A stretch of DNA of 64,000 bases, taken from positions 19,781 through 83,780 of the forward strand of contig CAXXGF010000003.1 in assembly GCA_963677445.2 (NCBI GenBank), written 5' to 3'. Of the stretch, positions 19,347-28,481 are shown in pieces (the first letter of the stretch is position 1; each line of letters opens with the position of its first letter). The notes under the pieces were generated by a model, which saw only the letters and a program-made list of their open reading frames with translations, made no database searches and was not told the DNA's origin. The stretch is from G963677445 sp963677445 (GTDB lineage Bacteria > Bacteroidota > Ignavibacteria > Ignavibacteriales > Melioribacteraceae). Made by a program: the position numbers and the translations under genes.

Positions 19347-21131
19347 TTATTGGGGACTATAGTTAAACTTCAGCTCCCAGGTTGTCCCCTTTTCCGACTG
19401 GTAGCTTAATTCACCATCAATCTGGCTGGTGAGAGTATAAAGTAATTCCATACCGAGAGAGTCTGTTTCATCCGGATTAAAATCTTCAGGCAGCCCTTTA
19501 CCATCGTCGGAAACTGAAAAGAGATAGCTCCCCTCCCCCCTATCCTTTAATATTATCCTTATTTTTCCTCCGCTGTTATCGGGAAACGCATGAGTCAAAG
19601 CATTGCATACAAGTTCATTTATGATAAGCCCGAAAGGAATGGCAAAATCAATTCCCGCTGAAAACTCAGCCATTTCAAAATCAATATCAATTTCGCCGGA
19701 ACCTATAAAAGACTGAACAATATCCGAAACCAGTTTTCTCGTATATTGATAAAAATCAATGCTGGCGTAATCGTCTGACATATAAAGATGAGAATGAACA
19801 CGGGACATAGTTCCAATTCTTGAAACACAGTCAGTAAATGCTTCAAGCGCTTTATTATCTTCTATTTTTCTTGATTGCAAATTCAGCAGACTCGAGATAA
19901 CCTGTAGATTATTTTTTACACGGTGGTGAATTTCTCTCAACAATATTTCTTTTGTATGAAGACTCTCTTCAATTTTCAAATGGGCTTCTTTTCTTTCAGT
20001 GATATCATGAATCGTTCCCGATATTTTTGTAGGGAAATTATCCGAATCACTTTTAAATATTTTCCCCCTGCTTAAAACCCATATCCATCTGCCGTCAAAA
20101 TGTTTTATCCTGTGTTCGGCATCTACCGACTTAATCTTTCCGCCAAGATGAGACGCAATCAAACTCTTTAATTTTTCAAAATCATCGGGATGAATTATTT
20201 TTTTTAGTTCATCGGTTGTTTTTGGCACACTTTCTTCAGAATATCCGAGAATATTTTTCCATCCTTCATCAACAATCAGAATTCCATCTTTAACACCAAT
20301 GGTCCACATTCCCAGTTCGGCTCCTTTCAGCGCCAGTTCCAGATTCTCCTTGCTTACCTTTAAAGAATGTGTATGTTTTCTGATTAGCTGCTTTAAACGT
20401 AACCTTCCAATACCAAGAACGACAAATAAAACAAGAAATCCCGAAAAAATGGCTGTGGATGTATAGGTGACACCAAATTCATGCTTCAGTGGAGAACGGA
20501 TTATTTCAGCGGCAACTACCTCCCCGATCCGGTAACCAAATCCTCCCTTCCACTCGTAAATTTCACGTAAATCAACCGGCGCGCTTTCATAACTGCCATG
20601 ACACCTCAGACAGCCCTGGTCGACACGCAAAAAAGGACGGGCATATAAAAGGTATTCTTCATCGTTCTGTTCATATATCTCACTATATTCTGTAAGAGTA
20701 GAATCTGAAGCAAACTTTTTTATCAGTTCCAGCTCAGCCGAATCAGCCTGATTTACAGGATTTCTCGGATTTTTGGAAGCCATCTTGTATTTTATTTCAG
20801 GCATGCCCGCTTTTAATCTTTCCTCATTAAAATATTTTTGGAATTTGCGGCTTATATAGGATGATGAAAGAAGCTCAGGCGCATAAAACTCATAAGGTAT
20901 TCTTCCCTCTTTTTTCAGATTATAAAGGGCAGGATGCATATTACGCTGTACATAATGGTGAAAGCCCCGGCTTTCAAGCATAACATCCTGAATCCGTCTC
21001 TCAGCCTGCTCAATAGTGTAACTTCTGGAAACAAAATAAAACAGAACCGATAAAAGAACCAGAACAGTCATCACGATAATTATTGTCAGGCGCCTTAATC
21101 CATATATCCTCGTATCTTTTTGTGTATTCAT
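19347..21131 (-). CDS. Membrane sensor histidine kinase: DUF3365 haem-motif sensor, PAS, HisKA_2
   Basis: 594 aa from ATG 21131, preceded by AGGA; an in-frame GTG at 21257 would add an unlikely leader. TM1 is at about 15-37. A periplasmic DUF3365 (Tll0287-like) sensor follows, with a CxxCH site (GCLRCHG, about 170-175) that could bind c-type haem, then TM2 at about 245-265. A PAS domain spans about 295-405 (LGMWTIGVKDG, ending SGTIHDITERKEA). The dimerisation/phosphoacceptor segment is HisKA_2-like (LLREIHHRVKNNLQVISSLL, His about 400) with an HATPase domain carrying NELVCNALTHAF and SDDGKGL. It may sense redox state, oxygen or nitric oxide. No response regulator is adjacent, so the partner is elsewhere. 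Confidence 0.9.
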   Translation of the reverse strand: MNTQKDTRIYGLRRLTIIIVMTVLVLLSVLFYFVSRSYTIEQAERRIQDVMLESRGFHHYVQRNMHPALYNLKKEGRIPYEFYAPELLSSSYISRKFQKYFNEERLKAGMPEIKYKMASKNPRNPVNQADSAELELIKKFASDSTLTEYSEIYEQNDEEYLLYARPFLRVDQGCLRCHGSYESAPVDLREIYEWKGGFGYRIGEVVAAEIIRSPLKHEFGVTYTSTAIFSGFLVLFVVLGIGRLRLKQLIRKHTHSLKVSKENLELALKGAELGMWTIGVKDGILIVDEGWKNILGYSEESVPKTTDELKKIIHPDDFEKLKSLIASHLGGKIKSVDAEHRIKHFDGRWIWVLSRGKIFKSDSDNFPTKISGTIHDITERKEAHLKIEESLHTKEILLREIHHRVKNNLQVISSLLNLQSRKIEDNKALEAFTDCVSRIGTMSRVHSHLYMSDDYASIDFYQYTRKLVSDIVQSFIGSGEIDIDFEMAEFSAGIDFAIPFGLIINELVCNALTHAFPDNSGGKIRIILKDRGEGSYLFSVSDDGKGLPEDFNPDETDSLGMELLYTLTSQIDGELSYQSEKGTTWELKFNYSPQ

Positions 21132-21282
21132 ATTGTTCCTGTAAACCCTATCAGTTCGGGTCTGATCGGAAAAGAACTTTTCCGGTGAAGGAGCTTTTAC
21201 CTGTCTCTTAATCCATTTTTCAGAAATGATTATAACCCCGCAAAAAATATTAATCACAGTGGGGTAGAAAAATTTTTTTTAT

Positions 21283-21579
21283 CTATGATATAATATCGTA
21301 TGTGTCCAGCTCAAATTTAATTTTTCCTTCGGAAATTAATTTTTCCCAGACTTCATTCCACTCATCCAGGTCGTTTACAGACATACATTTTTCATGGTCT
21401 TCTTTTTTATTCCACACAAAATAACTCATCATATGTGTCTCGTCATGTGAAATATGCATAGCAATTGATTCCAATCCGGGCTGATCTTTATAAACAGGAA
21501 TTGATTTTGAAGCCACTTCAATCATCTTTTCTTTCATTTCAGGCTGGAAATAGGTTTTTGTAACAACAACAAATGACAT
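21283..21579 (-). CDS. Antibiotic biosynthesis monooxygenase (ABM)-fold protein
   Basis: 98 aa. A GGGAGATTGAAGAA stretch precedes ATG. The pattern is a dimeric ferredoxin-like alpha-beta barrel: FVVVTKTYFQPEMKEKMIEVA, then GLESIAMHISHDE, SYFVWNKKEDHEKCM and a final strand. This is the ABM/YgiN-like group. Members act as small monooxygenases, haem-degrading enzymes or have no proven activity. Nothing here fixes the substrate. It lies 151 bases upstream of the haem-motif kinase on the same strand; co-transcription is possible but unproven. Confidence 0.75.
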   Translation of the reverse strand: MSFVVVTKTYFQPEMKEKMIEVASKSIPVYKDQPGLESIAMHISHDETHMMSYFVWNKKEDHEKCMSVNDLDEWNEVWEKLISEGKIKFELDTYDIIS

Positions 21580-22072
21580 TTCTTCAATCTCCCTATAGTT
21601 TAGTAGTTATATATTTCGTTGTGAATATATGAATGATTTCATAAAAATGAAATAGCTCTTTATAGTTATTTTATAATGAAATGATTTGCCGGGAGATGAA
21701 ATTATGGCTTTATTTATTCATAACGGAGTAATATTTTGTCTGTTATGTTTCGCTGGTAAATATTCAATAATCATTGCGTCCTGATAATAATGCGTTTTTT
21801 TCTTTACCAATATTATCCTCGCGATAGTTAGCGGCCCGGTTCTCACTCAGAATCCGGGACCGGGGATAATAGGCGATAAAACCGTTTTCTTTGAAAATGA
21901 GCCTGTGTATCTGATATTTTTTCTAATTAACCGGGGAAAAATGAACAGGCATAAAAAGATTTGAGTTTTATGGCTGAGATCGAAATCAGCGGCAGTGGCC
22001 TCTGCTCCGCTCATCCACCTGACAGGCGCATTGTTTCTGGCTTCATAAATTTATAATTACAATTTGTATAGA
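21580..22072. other. Intergenic interval
   Basis: No gene or clear repeat apart from a CTCTGCTCCGCTCATCCACC stretch (about 21999-22018) vaguely like the GAGCGGAGTCGAA repeat at 28022. It must hold the promoter of the ABM gene. Confidence 0.5.
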
Positions 22073-22960
22073 TTAGTAAAGAAACAAAATCGATATTCCC
22101 GCAACGGCGACAAATGTTCCCGCAATCGATTTCCATGAAAGTTTTTCTTTATAATAAAAAACCGAAATAGGGATCATCAGTATTGGAACCGTGGACATAA
22201 GTGTGGAAGCGATCCCGACATAAGTATTCGCGATAGCGAACATACTTGCGGTAATCCCAAGATAAGGCCCCAGAATTGAGGCATATACCGTGTTCTTAAA
22301 AGCTATTTTATCACCGTTGAATATTTTAAACGGATTTTTTAATTTGCCCTGAATCCTGATCATCAAATAAAGTATGATAACAGCGGAAGCAAGTCTGACA
22401 AAAGAAGCAGTAAACTCATTCAGTGGGGTTTCATTAAACGCCTGCTTGGCGAAAATCAATCCAACTCCCTGACCGGTCGCGGCAAGCACACCGTAAATCA
22501 CTCCCTTTCTGTTTAATTTATTTCCCTGTTTTTTCGGTTTTTTCTCCAGTATAACAACAGATATACCCGCGAGTGTAATAATAATTCCGGTAACTCCCGC
22601 CAGGGAAAGTATCTCCCCCAGGAAAAACCATGCGAGAATCGCGGCAATAGGTGGAGCCAGCGACATAAGCAGCATACCGAGGCGGGGACCTATAGTCTGA
22701 AACGCTTTGAAAAGGAAGGTATCACCAAGTATAAGTCCCACAACACCACTGATGACCAGGTTAAAATACTGGGAGCCGGAAATGTTAGAACTTCCCTCAA
22801 CAAAAAAAAGTGTTACCAAAAGAAACACCGATGCGAAAAACATACGCGCTATATTTACATTAACCGAACCTATTCTGTGGGTGGCTTCGGTAAGAACAAC
22901 TGAATTCCATGCCCAGAAAAGAGCTGCGGCCATCGCGGAAATCTCACCCAAAAACATCAT
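22073..22960 (-). CDS. EamA/DMT superfamily transporter
   Basis: 295 aa with about ten hydrophobic segments in two homologous halves. The first half opens GEISAMAAALFWAWNSVVL, the second GVIYGVLAATGQGVGLIFAKQAF, each with the small-residue-rich helix and a proline in the fourth helix (GPRLGMLLMSLAPPIAAILAW; ANTYVGIASTLMSTVPILMIP). This is the standard drug/metabolite transporter layout in the inner membrane. Substrate cannot be predicted (amino acids, metabolites or drugs). The ribosome site is weak. No adjoining metabolic genes. Confidence 0.9.
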   Translation of the reverse strand: MMFLGEISAMAAALFWAWNSVVLTEATHRIGSVNVNIARMFFASVFLLVTLFFVEGSSNISGSQYFNLVISGVVGLILGDTFLFKAFQTIGPRLGMLLMSLAPPIAAILAWFFLGEILSLAGVTGIIITLAGISVVILEKKPKKQGNKLNRKGVIYGVLAATGQGVGLIFAKQAFNETPLNEFTASFVRLASAVIILYLMIRIQGKLKNPFKIFNGDKIAFKNTVYASILGPYLGITASMFAIANTYVGIASTLMSTVPILMIPISVFYYKEKLSWKSIAGTFVAVAGISILFLY

Positions 22961-23147
22961 AATTTACAATCCCATGCCAAAACTAAATTATTACAAAATC
23001 GTGGTAAAGCCAATGTTTAAATTGGAACCATGAAATTATCGATCTGCCGCCCGGCCTGTTGTTCACCATTTTTTTGCAGGAATCAGATTTCAGGAATCAC
23101 AAATCAATTTTTGAAAGGGTAAAGATAGGTGGATTGAGGATAAAAAA

Positions 23148-23170
23148 AAAGAGGGGAGCCACCCCTCTTT
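23148..23170 (-). terminator. Rho-independent terminator
   Basis: AAAGAGGGG with CCCCTCTTT around a four-to-five base loop, followed on the minus strand by a run of nine T. It lies downstream of the small gene at 23209-23463. Confidence 0.8.
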
Positions 23171-23208
23171 GATCACAACATAATAAGGAGGCCAAGGGCC
23201 TGGGAGAT

Positions 23209-23463
23209 TTATTTATGACTCTCTCTCACAAATAAGGAGGTAAAATCTATTGTACCAGGGAAACAGGATATTTTCTGCTTTCCGCTGCTTTCATTCCTGA
23301 GAAGAGCAACAATTTCATCATTATAGATTGAAAGTGAAGAGTTTGAGGAAGAGTTCCAATCTTTTCTTAAATTTATTATCCGGCTTACAAATTTTTCAGA
23401 AAAGGTGGAGTTTGTGGCCAATAACAAACAAACGGCGATTATTGTTAAAACTAAAAATATCAT
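23209..23463 (-). CDS. Small hypothetical membrane-anchored or secreted protein
   Basis: 84 aa. An N-terminal hydrophobic segment (MIFLVLTIIAVCLLLA) is followed by a hydrophilic Ser/Asn-rich body (WNSSSNSSLSIYNDE). I recognise no family. No good ribosome site is visible. What supports it is the strong terminator just downstream on the same strand and the signal-like N-terminus. It could also be a transcribed non-coding region with a chance frame. Confidence 0.45.
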   Translation of the reverse strand: MIFLVLTIIAVCLLLATNSTFSEKFVSRIINLRKDWNSSSNSSLSIYNDEIVALLRNESSGKQKISCFPGTIDFTSLFVRESHK

Positions 23464-24137
23464 ATCACATCAAATCAATAAACAATTCATTTTCTCAATA
23501 ATTAAGCAACAATTACCATGCCATTTTAAGTTCAGCAAATTCAGGATTTTTTTTGTTTTCATTAATTTAGGCAAATAAGTCAGGAATACTTACTTATTTA
23601 AGCTTACGTTTACGCTTAACTTATTTCTATTTTTTTATGTGCGGGCAATTAGTTATAGTTACAGTAACAATTCCTATTTTCAGGAAAGATCGGGAAACAA
23701 TTTATTATCTTTGGCAGAATAAATCCTGTTGGCAAAAAGATTGGTTCGCTCCTTTAAATGAGGCGCCGCAAAACCAAAAGCAATTGTTAAAGAAATCATC
23801 ATAATCACAAACTGGTTTGGCCAAAGGTAAAGAGTAAATTAATTGATAATGGACAATTGATAATTAAAAGAGAACTAGTTTTTATGATATCTCACTTTGC
23901 CCTGTTATTCTTTGTAATCCATTTATTCCTTCAACGGGAAAATGCCGGGAAGAAAATCTGTAGAGACAAGGCATGCCTTGTCTCTACGAACGGCAAATAA
24001 TATATATTAAACCTGACAAAAAAGGTTAAATTTTATTGGACGGTTATGCCACTAAGGTTAAAAATTTAAGAATAAGGTTCTTTTGAGCTTTTTGTGGGAT
24101 TTGGCGCTTCTGTGATTTAGGTACGCCGGGGAGAGAT
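23464..24137. other. Intergenic interval before the group II intron
   Basis: No gene. Contains an AATTGATAATGGACAATTG low-complexity repeat (about 23839-23867) and the 28-bp perfect palindrome at 23960-23987. The intron begins near 24138. Confidence 0.55.
23960..23987. repeat. 28-bp perfect palindrome, copy 1
   Basis: Half-site GTAGAGACAAGGCA followed by its exact reverse complement. An identical 28-mer is at 50673-50700. About 25 bases to the left are also shared (GGGAAAATGCCG, GAAAATCT). A partial relative is near 50346. Confidence 0.85.
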
Positions 24138-24611
24138 GTGTATACCCAGAGGATGAAAGAGCCTCATGGCACAATTTGCCGTTCATGTCAAAGCAGACCC
24201 GGGGTCTGAGGCGGTGACAAATCAGATTGGGTACCGGGAATGCGCCCTAAGTGAGCCGTAACGCAAGTGAATCCTAAGTAAGCTTCGTTACACAATAGCA
24301 TGGCAGTGGTCAAGCTCTCTAAAATGACGAAACCTGTTACCATAGCAGAAGAAACGGCAGAGCGCATGCTATGGACATGCCCGGAGTAAAGGGATCGGCG
24401 CGCGGGGAAGGGATACACATGAAACCGGGAGACCTTTGCCGAATGGGTTGGTGACCCAAAGGAAAAGATATAAGCGAAAGCGAAGTTCTTCTCTGTCGGT
24501 AAAGGAGTCGGAGATGCCCATAAGAGTGATGATCGGTAAGACAACATAACTTACCAGGAGCAAAGGAGCATTAATTCAGGTAACGATTTCAAAGAAAGGA
24601 GTATCTTCAAA

Positions 24612-25967
24612 TTGACGAACAAAAGTAGTCTTAGAAAGAAGCCAAAGCGCAAAGAAATGAGCGACAAGGAGCGAATACGAGACTTTCAGCGAAAACTATA
24701 TCGAAAAGCCAAACAGGAAAAAGAGTATCGGTTTTACATACTGTATGACAAAATCCACCAGAAACACTTTTTGCGGGAGGCATACAGAAGAGTAAAATCC
24801 AATGGCGGATCGCCGGGAACAGACAGGATCACATTCCGGGAAATAGAATCAAACGGACTGGAGAAGTTTATTGAGACTCTTCAAGAAGAACTAATGGAGA
24901 GCCGATATAAACCACAACCGGTCAAAAGGAAGATGATACTGAAAGAAAACGGAAAGCAGCGACCATTGGGAATACCAACGATAAGGGACAGGGTAGTACA
25001 GATGTCCTGTAAGATGGTAATAGAACCGATATTCGAAGCTGATTTCGAAGAGACATCATACGGATTCAGACCAAAACGATCAGCAGCCGACGCAATCAGG
25101 TCTATAAAGGTAAACCTGAAGGAAGGCAGAACTGAAGTACTTGACGCAGACCTGCAAAGTTACTTCGATACCATACCGCATGATAAACTGCTAATAACTG
25201 TAGCTCAGCGATTAAGCGATAAAAAGGTACTGCACCTTATAAAGCAATGGTTAAAAGCGCCCATAGAGGATGAAGGCAGAATCAGCGGGGGTAAGAAGAA
25301 CAAAACAGGCATACCACAGGGAGGAGTAATAAGCCCCCTGTTGTCAAACATTTATCTTCATCTGTTAGACAGAATAATCTGTAAAACAACAAGTATTTTC
25401 AGCAGACTTGAGATAAAGATAATAAGATATGCCGATGACTTCGTTTTGCTTGGGACAAGGATACCGGAAGAAGCCAGAGAGAAACTTGGAGAAATCCTTC
25501 AAAGGATGGAACTGAGACTCAATGATGAAAAGAGCAGACTGGTCGACGCAAGAGAGGAGAAATTTGATTTCCTCGGATTTACCATAAGGTATGACAGAGA
25601 TTACCATGGAAGAAACAGAAAATACTGGAATATAGTACCTAGTAAGAAATCTGAGAAAAGAGTCCGCGGGAATATTAAAGAATTCCTTGAAAGAAACAGG
25701 CACAGAAATCCGGAAATAATAGCCGGTGGACTGAATCAACGAATTAAAGGCTGGATAAACTACTATACGATAGAGAAAGTGAGTTATCCGGGTGTGTCGA
25801 AAAGAAATCTGAGATGGTACCTTAGCAATAAGTTATACCGCTTCTACAGAAGGAAGAGTCAGCGGAAAAGTAAACTCTACAACCAGGGAGCCTTTGATAA
25901 ACTGGTCAAAAAGTACGGAATGACCGATCCATCAAAATACCGACCAATGACGACTGTGAAAGCTTGA
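24612..25967 (+). CDS. ltrA: Group II intron reverse transcriptase/maturase
   Basis: 451 aa from TTG at 24612, preceded by AAGGAG; an alternative ATG at 24657 would remove 15 basic residues. The reverse-transcriptase blocks are in order: GTDRITFREIE, GKQRPLGIPTIRDRVVQ, SYGFRPKRSAADAI, DADLQSYFDTIPHD, GIPQGGVISPLLSNIYL, RYADDFVLLG (catalytic Asp pair) and FLGFTIR. The maturase (X) domain follows (LNQRIKGWINYYTIEK). The basic C-terminus has no HNH endonuclease, so retrohoming would rely on endonuclease-independent priming. The reading frame is intact with YADD present, so the intron may be active. It splices its own host RNA and copies the intron into DNA. Confidence 0.93.
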   Translation: MTNKSSLRKKPKRKEMSDKERIRDFQRKLYRKAKQEKEYRFYILYDKIHQKHFLREAYRRVKSNGGSPGTDRITFREIESNGLEKFIETLQEELMESRYKPQPVKRKMILKENGKQRPLGIPTIRDRVVQMSCKMVIEPIFEADFEETSYGFRPKRSAADAIRSIKVNLKEGRTEVLDADLQSYFDTIPHDKLLITVAQRLSDKKVLHLIKQWLKAPIEDEGRISGGKKNKTGIPQGGVISPLLSNIYLHLLDRIICKTTSIFSRLEIKIIRYADDFVLLGTRIPEEAREKLGEILQRMELRLNDEKSRLVDAREEKFDFLGFTIRYDRDYHGRNRKYWNIVPSKKSEKRVRGNIKEFLERNRHRNPEIIAGGLNQRIKGWINYYTIEKVSYPGVSKRNLRWYLSNKLYRFYRRKSQRKSKLYNQGAFDKLVKKYGMTDPSKYRPMTTVKA

Positions 25968-25982
25968 GAAGAAGCCTGTCTG

Positions 25983-26016
25983 TAAGCCGTGTGCGGGAAA
26001 ATCGCAAGCACGGTTT
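25983..26016 (+). ncRNA. Group II intron domain V
   Basis: A 34-nt hairpin: AAGCCGTGTGCGGG on the 5' side and CGCAAGCACGGTTT on the 3' side with a short loop and the characteristic two-base bulge. It lies 15 bases after the maturase stop, the expected place. Confidence 0.8.
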
Positions 26017-26374
26017 GACGAGGGGGGATGAGGCGATCTGAGAAGATATACGCATATTTAGGCACATACGGAGAAATCCTGAAACTGACTAAAGCGGAAT
26101 CTGAACCTTTGATCCTCATCCTCTACTCTACTGGCTTTTCTTCTGCCTGAATCAGCGTAATCAGATAAATCCGCTGTCCTCTTTTTAATTATTCATTGTA
26201 CAATAATAATTACTAATTGAATTTTTGCCATTTTGTGGTCTTTTACCCCGGCATCCAAACTTCAGACACAAAAAATTACTCTGAATTAAATATATCTTTT
26301 TGCTTTCATAAAAAAAGATTTGGATAATATAATAAAACCATATAGTTTTGTCCTTATTTTCTGGAGTGATATTT

Positions 26375-26629
26375 ATGGATATTATCGAATTAATAGGTTT
26401 CGCGGCAGCCTTGTGCACAACCTTATCTTACGTGCCACAGGCTATAAAAACAATAAAGACAAAAAATACCGGCGATCTTTCACTGGTAATGTATATCATC
26501 TTAAATATGGGAATATTTTGCTGGCTGCTTTATGGTTTTCTTATCTGGTCGATTCCTATTATCGCGGCAAATATTATTACCATTATGCTTACATTTACAA
26601 TATTGATGTTGAAAATAAAGTATAAATAG
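26375..26629 (+). CDS. SemiSWEET-type sugar transporter
   Basis: 84 aa from ATG 26375, which follows CTGGAG; an upstream in-frame ATG at 26348 is less likely. Three transmembrane helices and the PQ-loop/MtN3 motif (GFAAALCTTLSYVPQAIKTI) identify a SemiSWEET. The second helix (LVMYIILNMGIFCWLLYGF) carries the conserved Asn and Trp, and the third (IIAANIITIMLTFTILML) the conserved Asn. Members dimerise in the inner membrane and let mono- or disaccharides equilibrate. Convergent with the radical SAM gene, 28 bases away. Confidence 0.85.
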   Translation: MDIIELIGFAAALCTTLSYVPQAIKTIKTKNTGDLSLVMYIILNMGIFCWLLYGFLIWSIPIIAANIITIMLTFTILMLKIKYK

Positions 26630-26657
26630 CTGATTTTAATCCGGACACCGCTAAAGT

Positions 26658-27878
26658 TTATTTTCTGCCATTGCGTACCCATTCCATGATATTCATCGGA
26701 GGCCGTTCATTTTCAAGTTCCCCGGCCATAAACCGCATGTAGGGATCAATATTTCTGAAAAAGAATTTGTATCCCTCACATAAATAATTCAGGCCCCACT
26801 CCCCCGATGGTGTTTTTTTGAACCTGTGCTTCGGGCATTCACCATTGCACGCGAATCGGTATTCGCAATCAAGACAATATTTTGGAAGACGATCATGTTT
26901 ATCAGCTCCAAATTTTATCTGCTTATCTGAGTCGACCATCTCCTTCATGGAATCGTTCATTATATTTCCCAGTTTGTATTCCGGATAAACATAATGATCG
27001 CATGAATAAAGGTCCCCGTTATGTTCCATCACCAGTCCCTGCCCGCATTTTTCCCTGAATACGCAAAGATTGGGGTCTCTCCCTGTCCACGCCTCAAGAG
27101 CCACATCAAATGAATTCACAAAAACAGCGCCGACATCATTTCTAACCCACTCCTGGAAAATATTCCATAAGAAGCGGCCATACTGTAACGGCTCAACCGA
27201 CCATTCCGTAACCAGCGCGGCATCCTTATAATCCTGTGTAACCAGGCTGACCGGATAATCCCCCTGAATGGAAGCGCGTCTTTCAACAATCGGGATAAAC
27301 TGCATATATCGGCTGCCGGTATTTTTCAGGAAATTATAAACCTCAACCGCCCGGTGTGAACTATATTTTGTCACGCATGTCAGGGTATTAAATTCAACTT
27401 CGTAATGTTTTAAAAGATCAAGCCCCTTCATAACTTTTTCAAATGTCGGTTTTCCCCCCTTTAATACTCTGTAACGGTCATGGACCTTTTGAGGTCCGTC
27501 AACTGATAACCCGATAAGAAAATTGTTTTCCTTATAGAACCGGCACCATTTATCATCAATAAGCAGTCCGTTAGTCTGGAATGAATTTATAATTCTTTTT
27601 CCATTAGCGTATTTTTTCTGAAGATTAACTGCCTCTTCAAAAAAATCGAGCCCGAGGAGTGTTGGCTCCCCCCCCTGCCAGGTAAATGAAATAACCGGCA
27701 CAGCCTGGGTATTGATATACTCTTTTATATATTTTTCGAGAACATCATGTTTCATTCTCCAGTCAGTTTTATTGCCATAAAGATTTTCCTTTTCCAGGTA
27801 ATAACAATATTCACAATCAAGATTGCAGAGAGGCCCTGTAGGCTTAACCATCACATGAAACGCCAGAGAATTATACAT
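26658..27878 (-). CDS. Anaerobic sulfatase-maturating enzyme-like radical SAM protein
   Basis: 406 aa. ATG follows AGGA. The radical SAM cluster motif CNLDCEYC (Cys 18, 22, 25) is preceded by VKPTGPLC, the hallmark of anSME enzymes. TWQGGEPTLLG and GLSVDGP are further SAM-binding and barrel motifs. The C-terminal SPASM/twitch region has CGQG, CDHYVYPEYKLG and CLDCEYRFACNGECPKHRF, giving ligands for two auxiliary 4Fe-4S clusters. anSMEs oxidise a Cys or Ser in sulfatases to formylglycine without oxygen. No sulfatase lies in this window, so the target must be elsewhere. Cytoplasmic; suggests an anaerobic or facultative lifestyle and use of sulfated polymers. Confidence 0.9.
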   Translation of the reverse strand: MYNSLAFHVMVKPTGPLCNLDCEYCYYLEKENLYGNKTDWRMKHDVLEKYIKEYINTQAVPVISFTWQGGEPTLLGLDFFEEAVNLQKKYANGKRIINSFQTNGLLIDDKWCRFYKENNFLIGLSVDGPQKVHDRYRVLKGGKPTFEKVMKGLDLLKHYEVEFNTLTCVTKYSSHRAVEVYNFLKNTGSRYMQFIPIVERRASIQGDYPVSLVTQDYKDAALVTEWSVEPLQYGRFLWNIFQEWVRNDVGAVFVNSFDVALEAWTGRDPNLCVFREKCGQGLVMEHNGDLYSCDHYVYPEYKLGNIMNDSMKEMVDSDKQIKFGADKHDRLPKYCLDCEYRFACNGECPKHRFKKTPSGEWGLNYLCEGYKFFFRNIDPYMRFMAGELENERPPMNIMEWVRNGRK

Positions 27879-28481
27879 TTTATTCCTATTTTTAAAAAAT
27901 TATGAATAACGATATTTTCATATACCTTAGCTGCCAATGCCAAAAAGGAATAATAAAAAAAAATAATCATATTTTTAATCATAAACTGTCCAAGCCGGAA
28001 AAAATACACCCGCCCGGTGGCTGAGCGGAGTCGAAGCTACCGCCGCTGGTTTCGACTCCGCTCAACCTCCGGCTGTGTTCATTAGAAATTTTGCCATTTT
28101 GCGTTAAACTTGACTCCTTACGGAGTAATCATAAACTTTCAAGCCAGAATTTCAATATTGTCCTGATTACTCCCCTTTTGTGACACTACCACGGTATATC
28201 CTCCCCGTCAATGAAGAAAGGCGCTTCATTGCCACCTCCTCCAAAGGTAATGGCACTAACATAGTGAAACGAAAGAAATATTGCGTGAATATAGTTATCC
28301 CCCAACATCAATATTTCTTGTGAAATGTATTTCTAATATCAATTAAATAGAATGATAACATTAATTGGCTAATCTATTGTTATTAAATTCTTTACAACCT
28401 CACCCCAACCCCTCTTACGCCACGGCGCACTTTAAAAGCCTTATCAAAGAGAGGGGCTTTAAAAGTCCCTCCCCTTACTAA
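27879..28481. other. Intergenic interval between radical SAM gene and the IS
   Basis: No gene. Contains an inverted repeat TGAGCGGAGTCGAA (28022-28064), a TGCCATTTTGCG-type repeat (28089-28124), a short relative of the 9295 repeat (28190-28270), and the left arm of a CACCCCAACCCCTC / CCCTCCCC palindromic repeat (28397-28474) that the IS has split. Confidence 0.6.
28022..28064. repeat. Inverted repeat with GAGCGGAGTCGAA arms
   Basis: TGAGCGGAGTCGAA and TTCGACTCCGCTCA flank a loop of about 15 bases. This motif family is widely dispersed in environmental Bacteroidota-type genomes (recollection, not checked). Confidence 0.7.

Larger units (their letters stand above)
24138..26131 (+). mobile_element. 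Group II intron (ribozyme plus maturase)
   Basis: Domain V is recognisable at 25983-26016 (AAGCCGTGTGCGGG, a GAAA-type turn, GCAAGCACGGTTT) with the AGC catalytic triad near its base. The 5' boundary is placed at GTGTATACC because it resembles the GUGYG start of bacterial group II introns. About 470 bases of structured leader (domains I-III) lead into the maturase gene, which occupies domain IV. Domain VI appears to run from GGGGATGAGG (about 26026) to CCTCATCC (about 26115) and is unusually long. The 3' end is near CTCTACTCTAC at 26121-26131. Boundaries are approximate. The intron sits in an intergenic region. Confidence 0.75.

Noticed and set aside
24188..24563. Minus-strand frames upstream of the maturase.
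   Set aside because: They lie in the structured 5' part of the group II intron; the ribozyme explains the conservation-like pattern.
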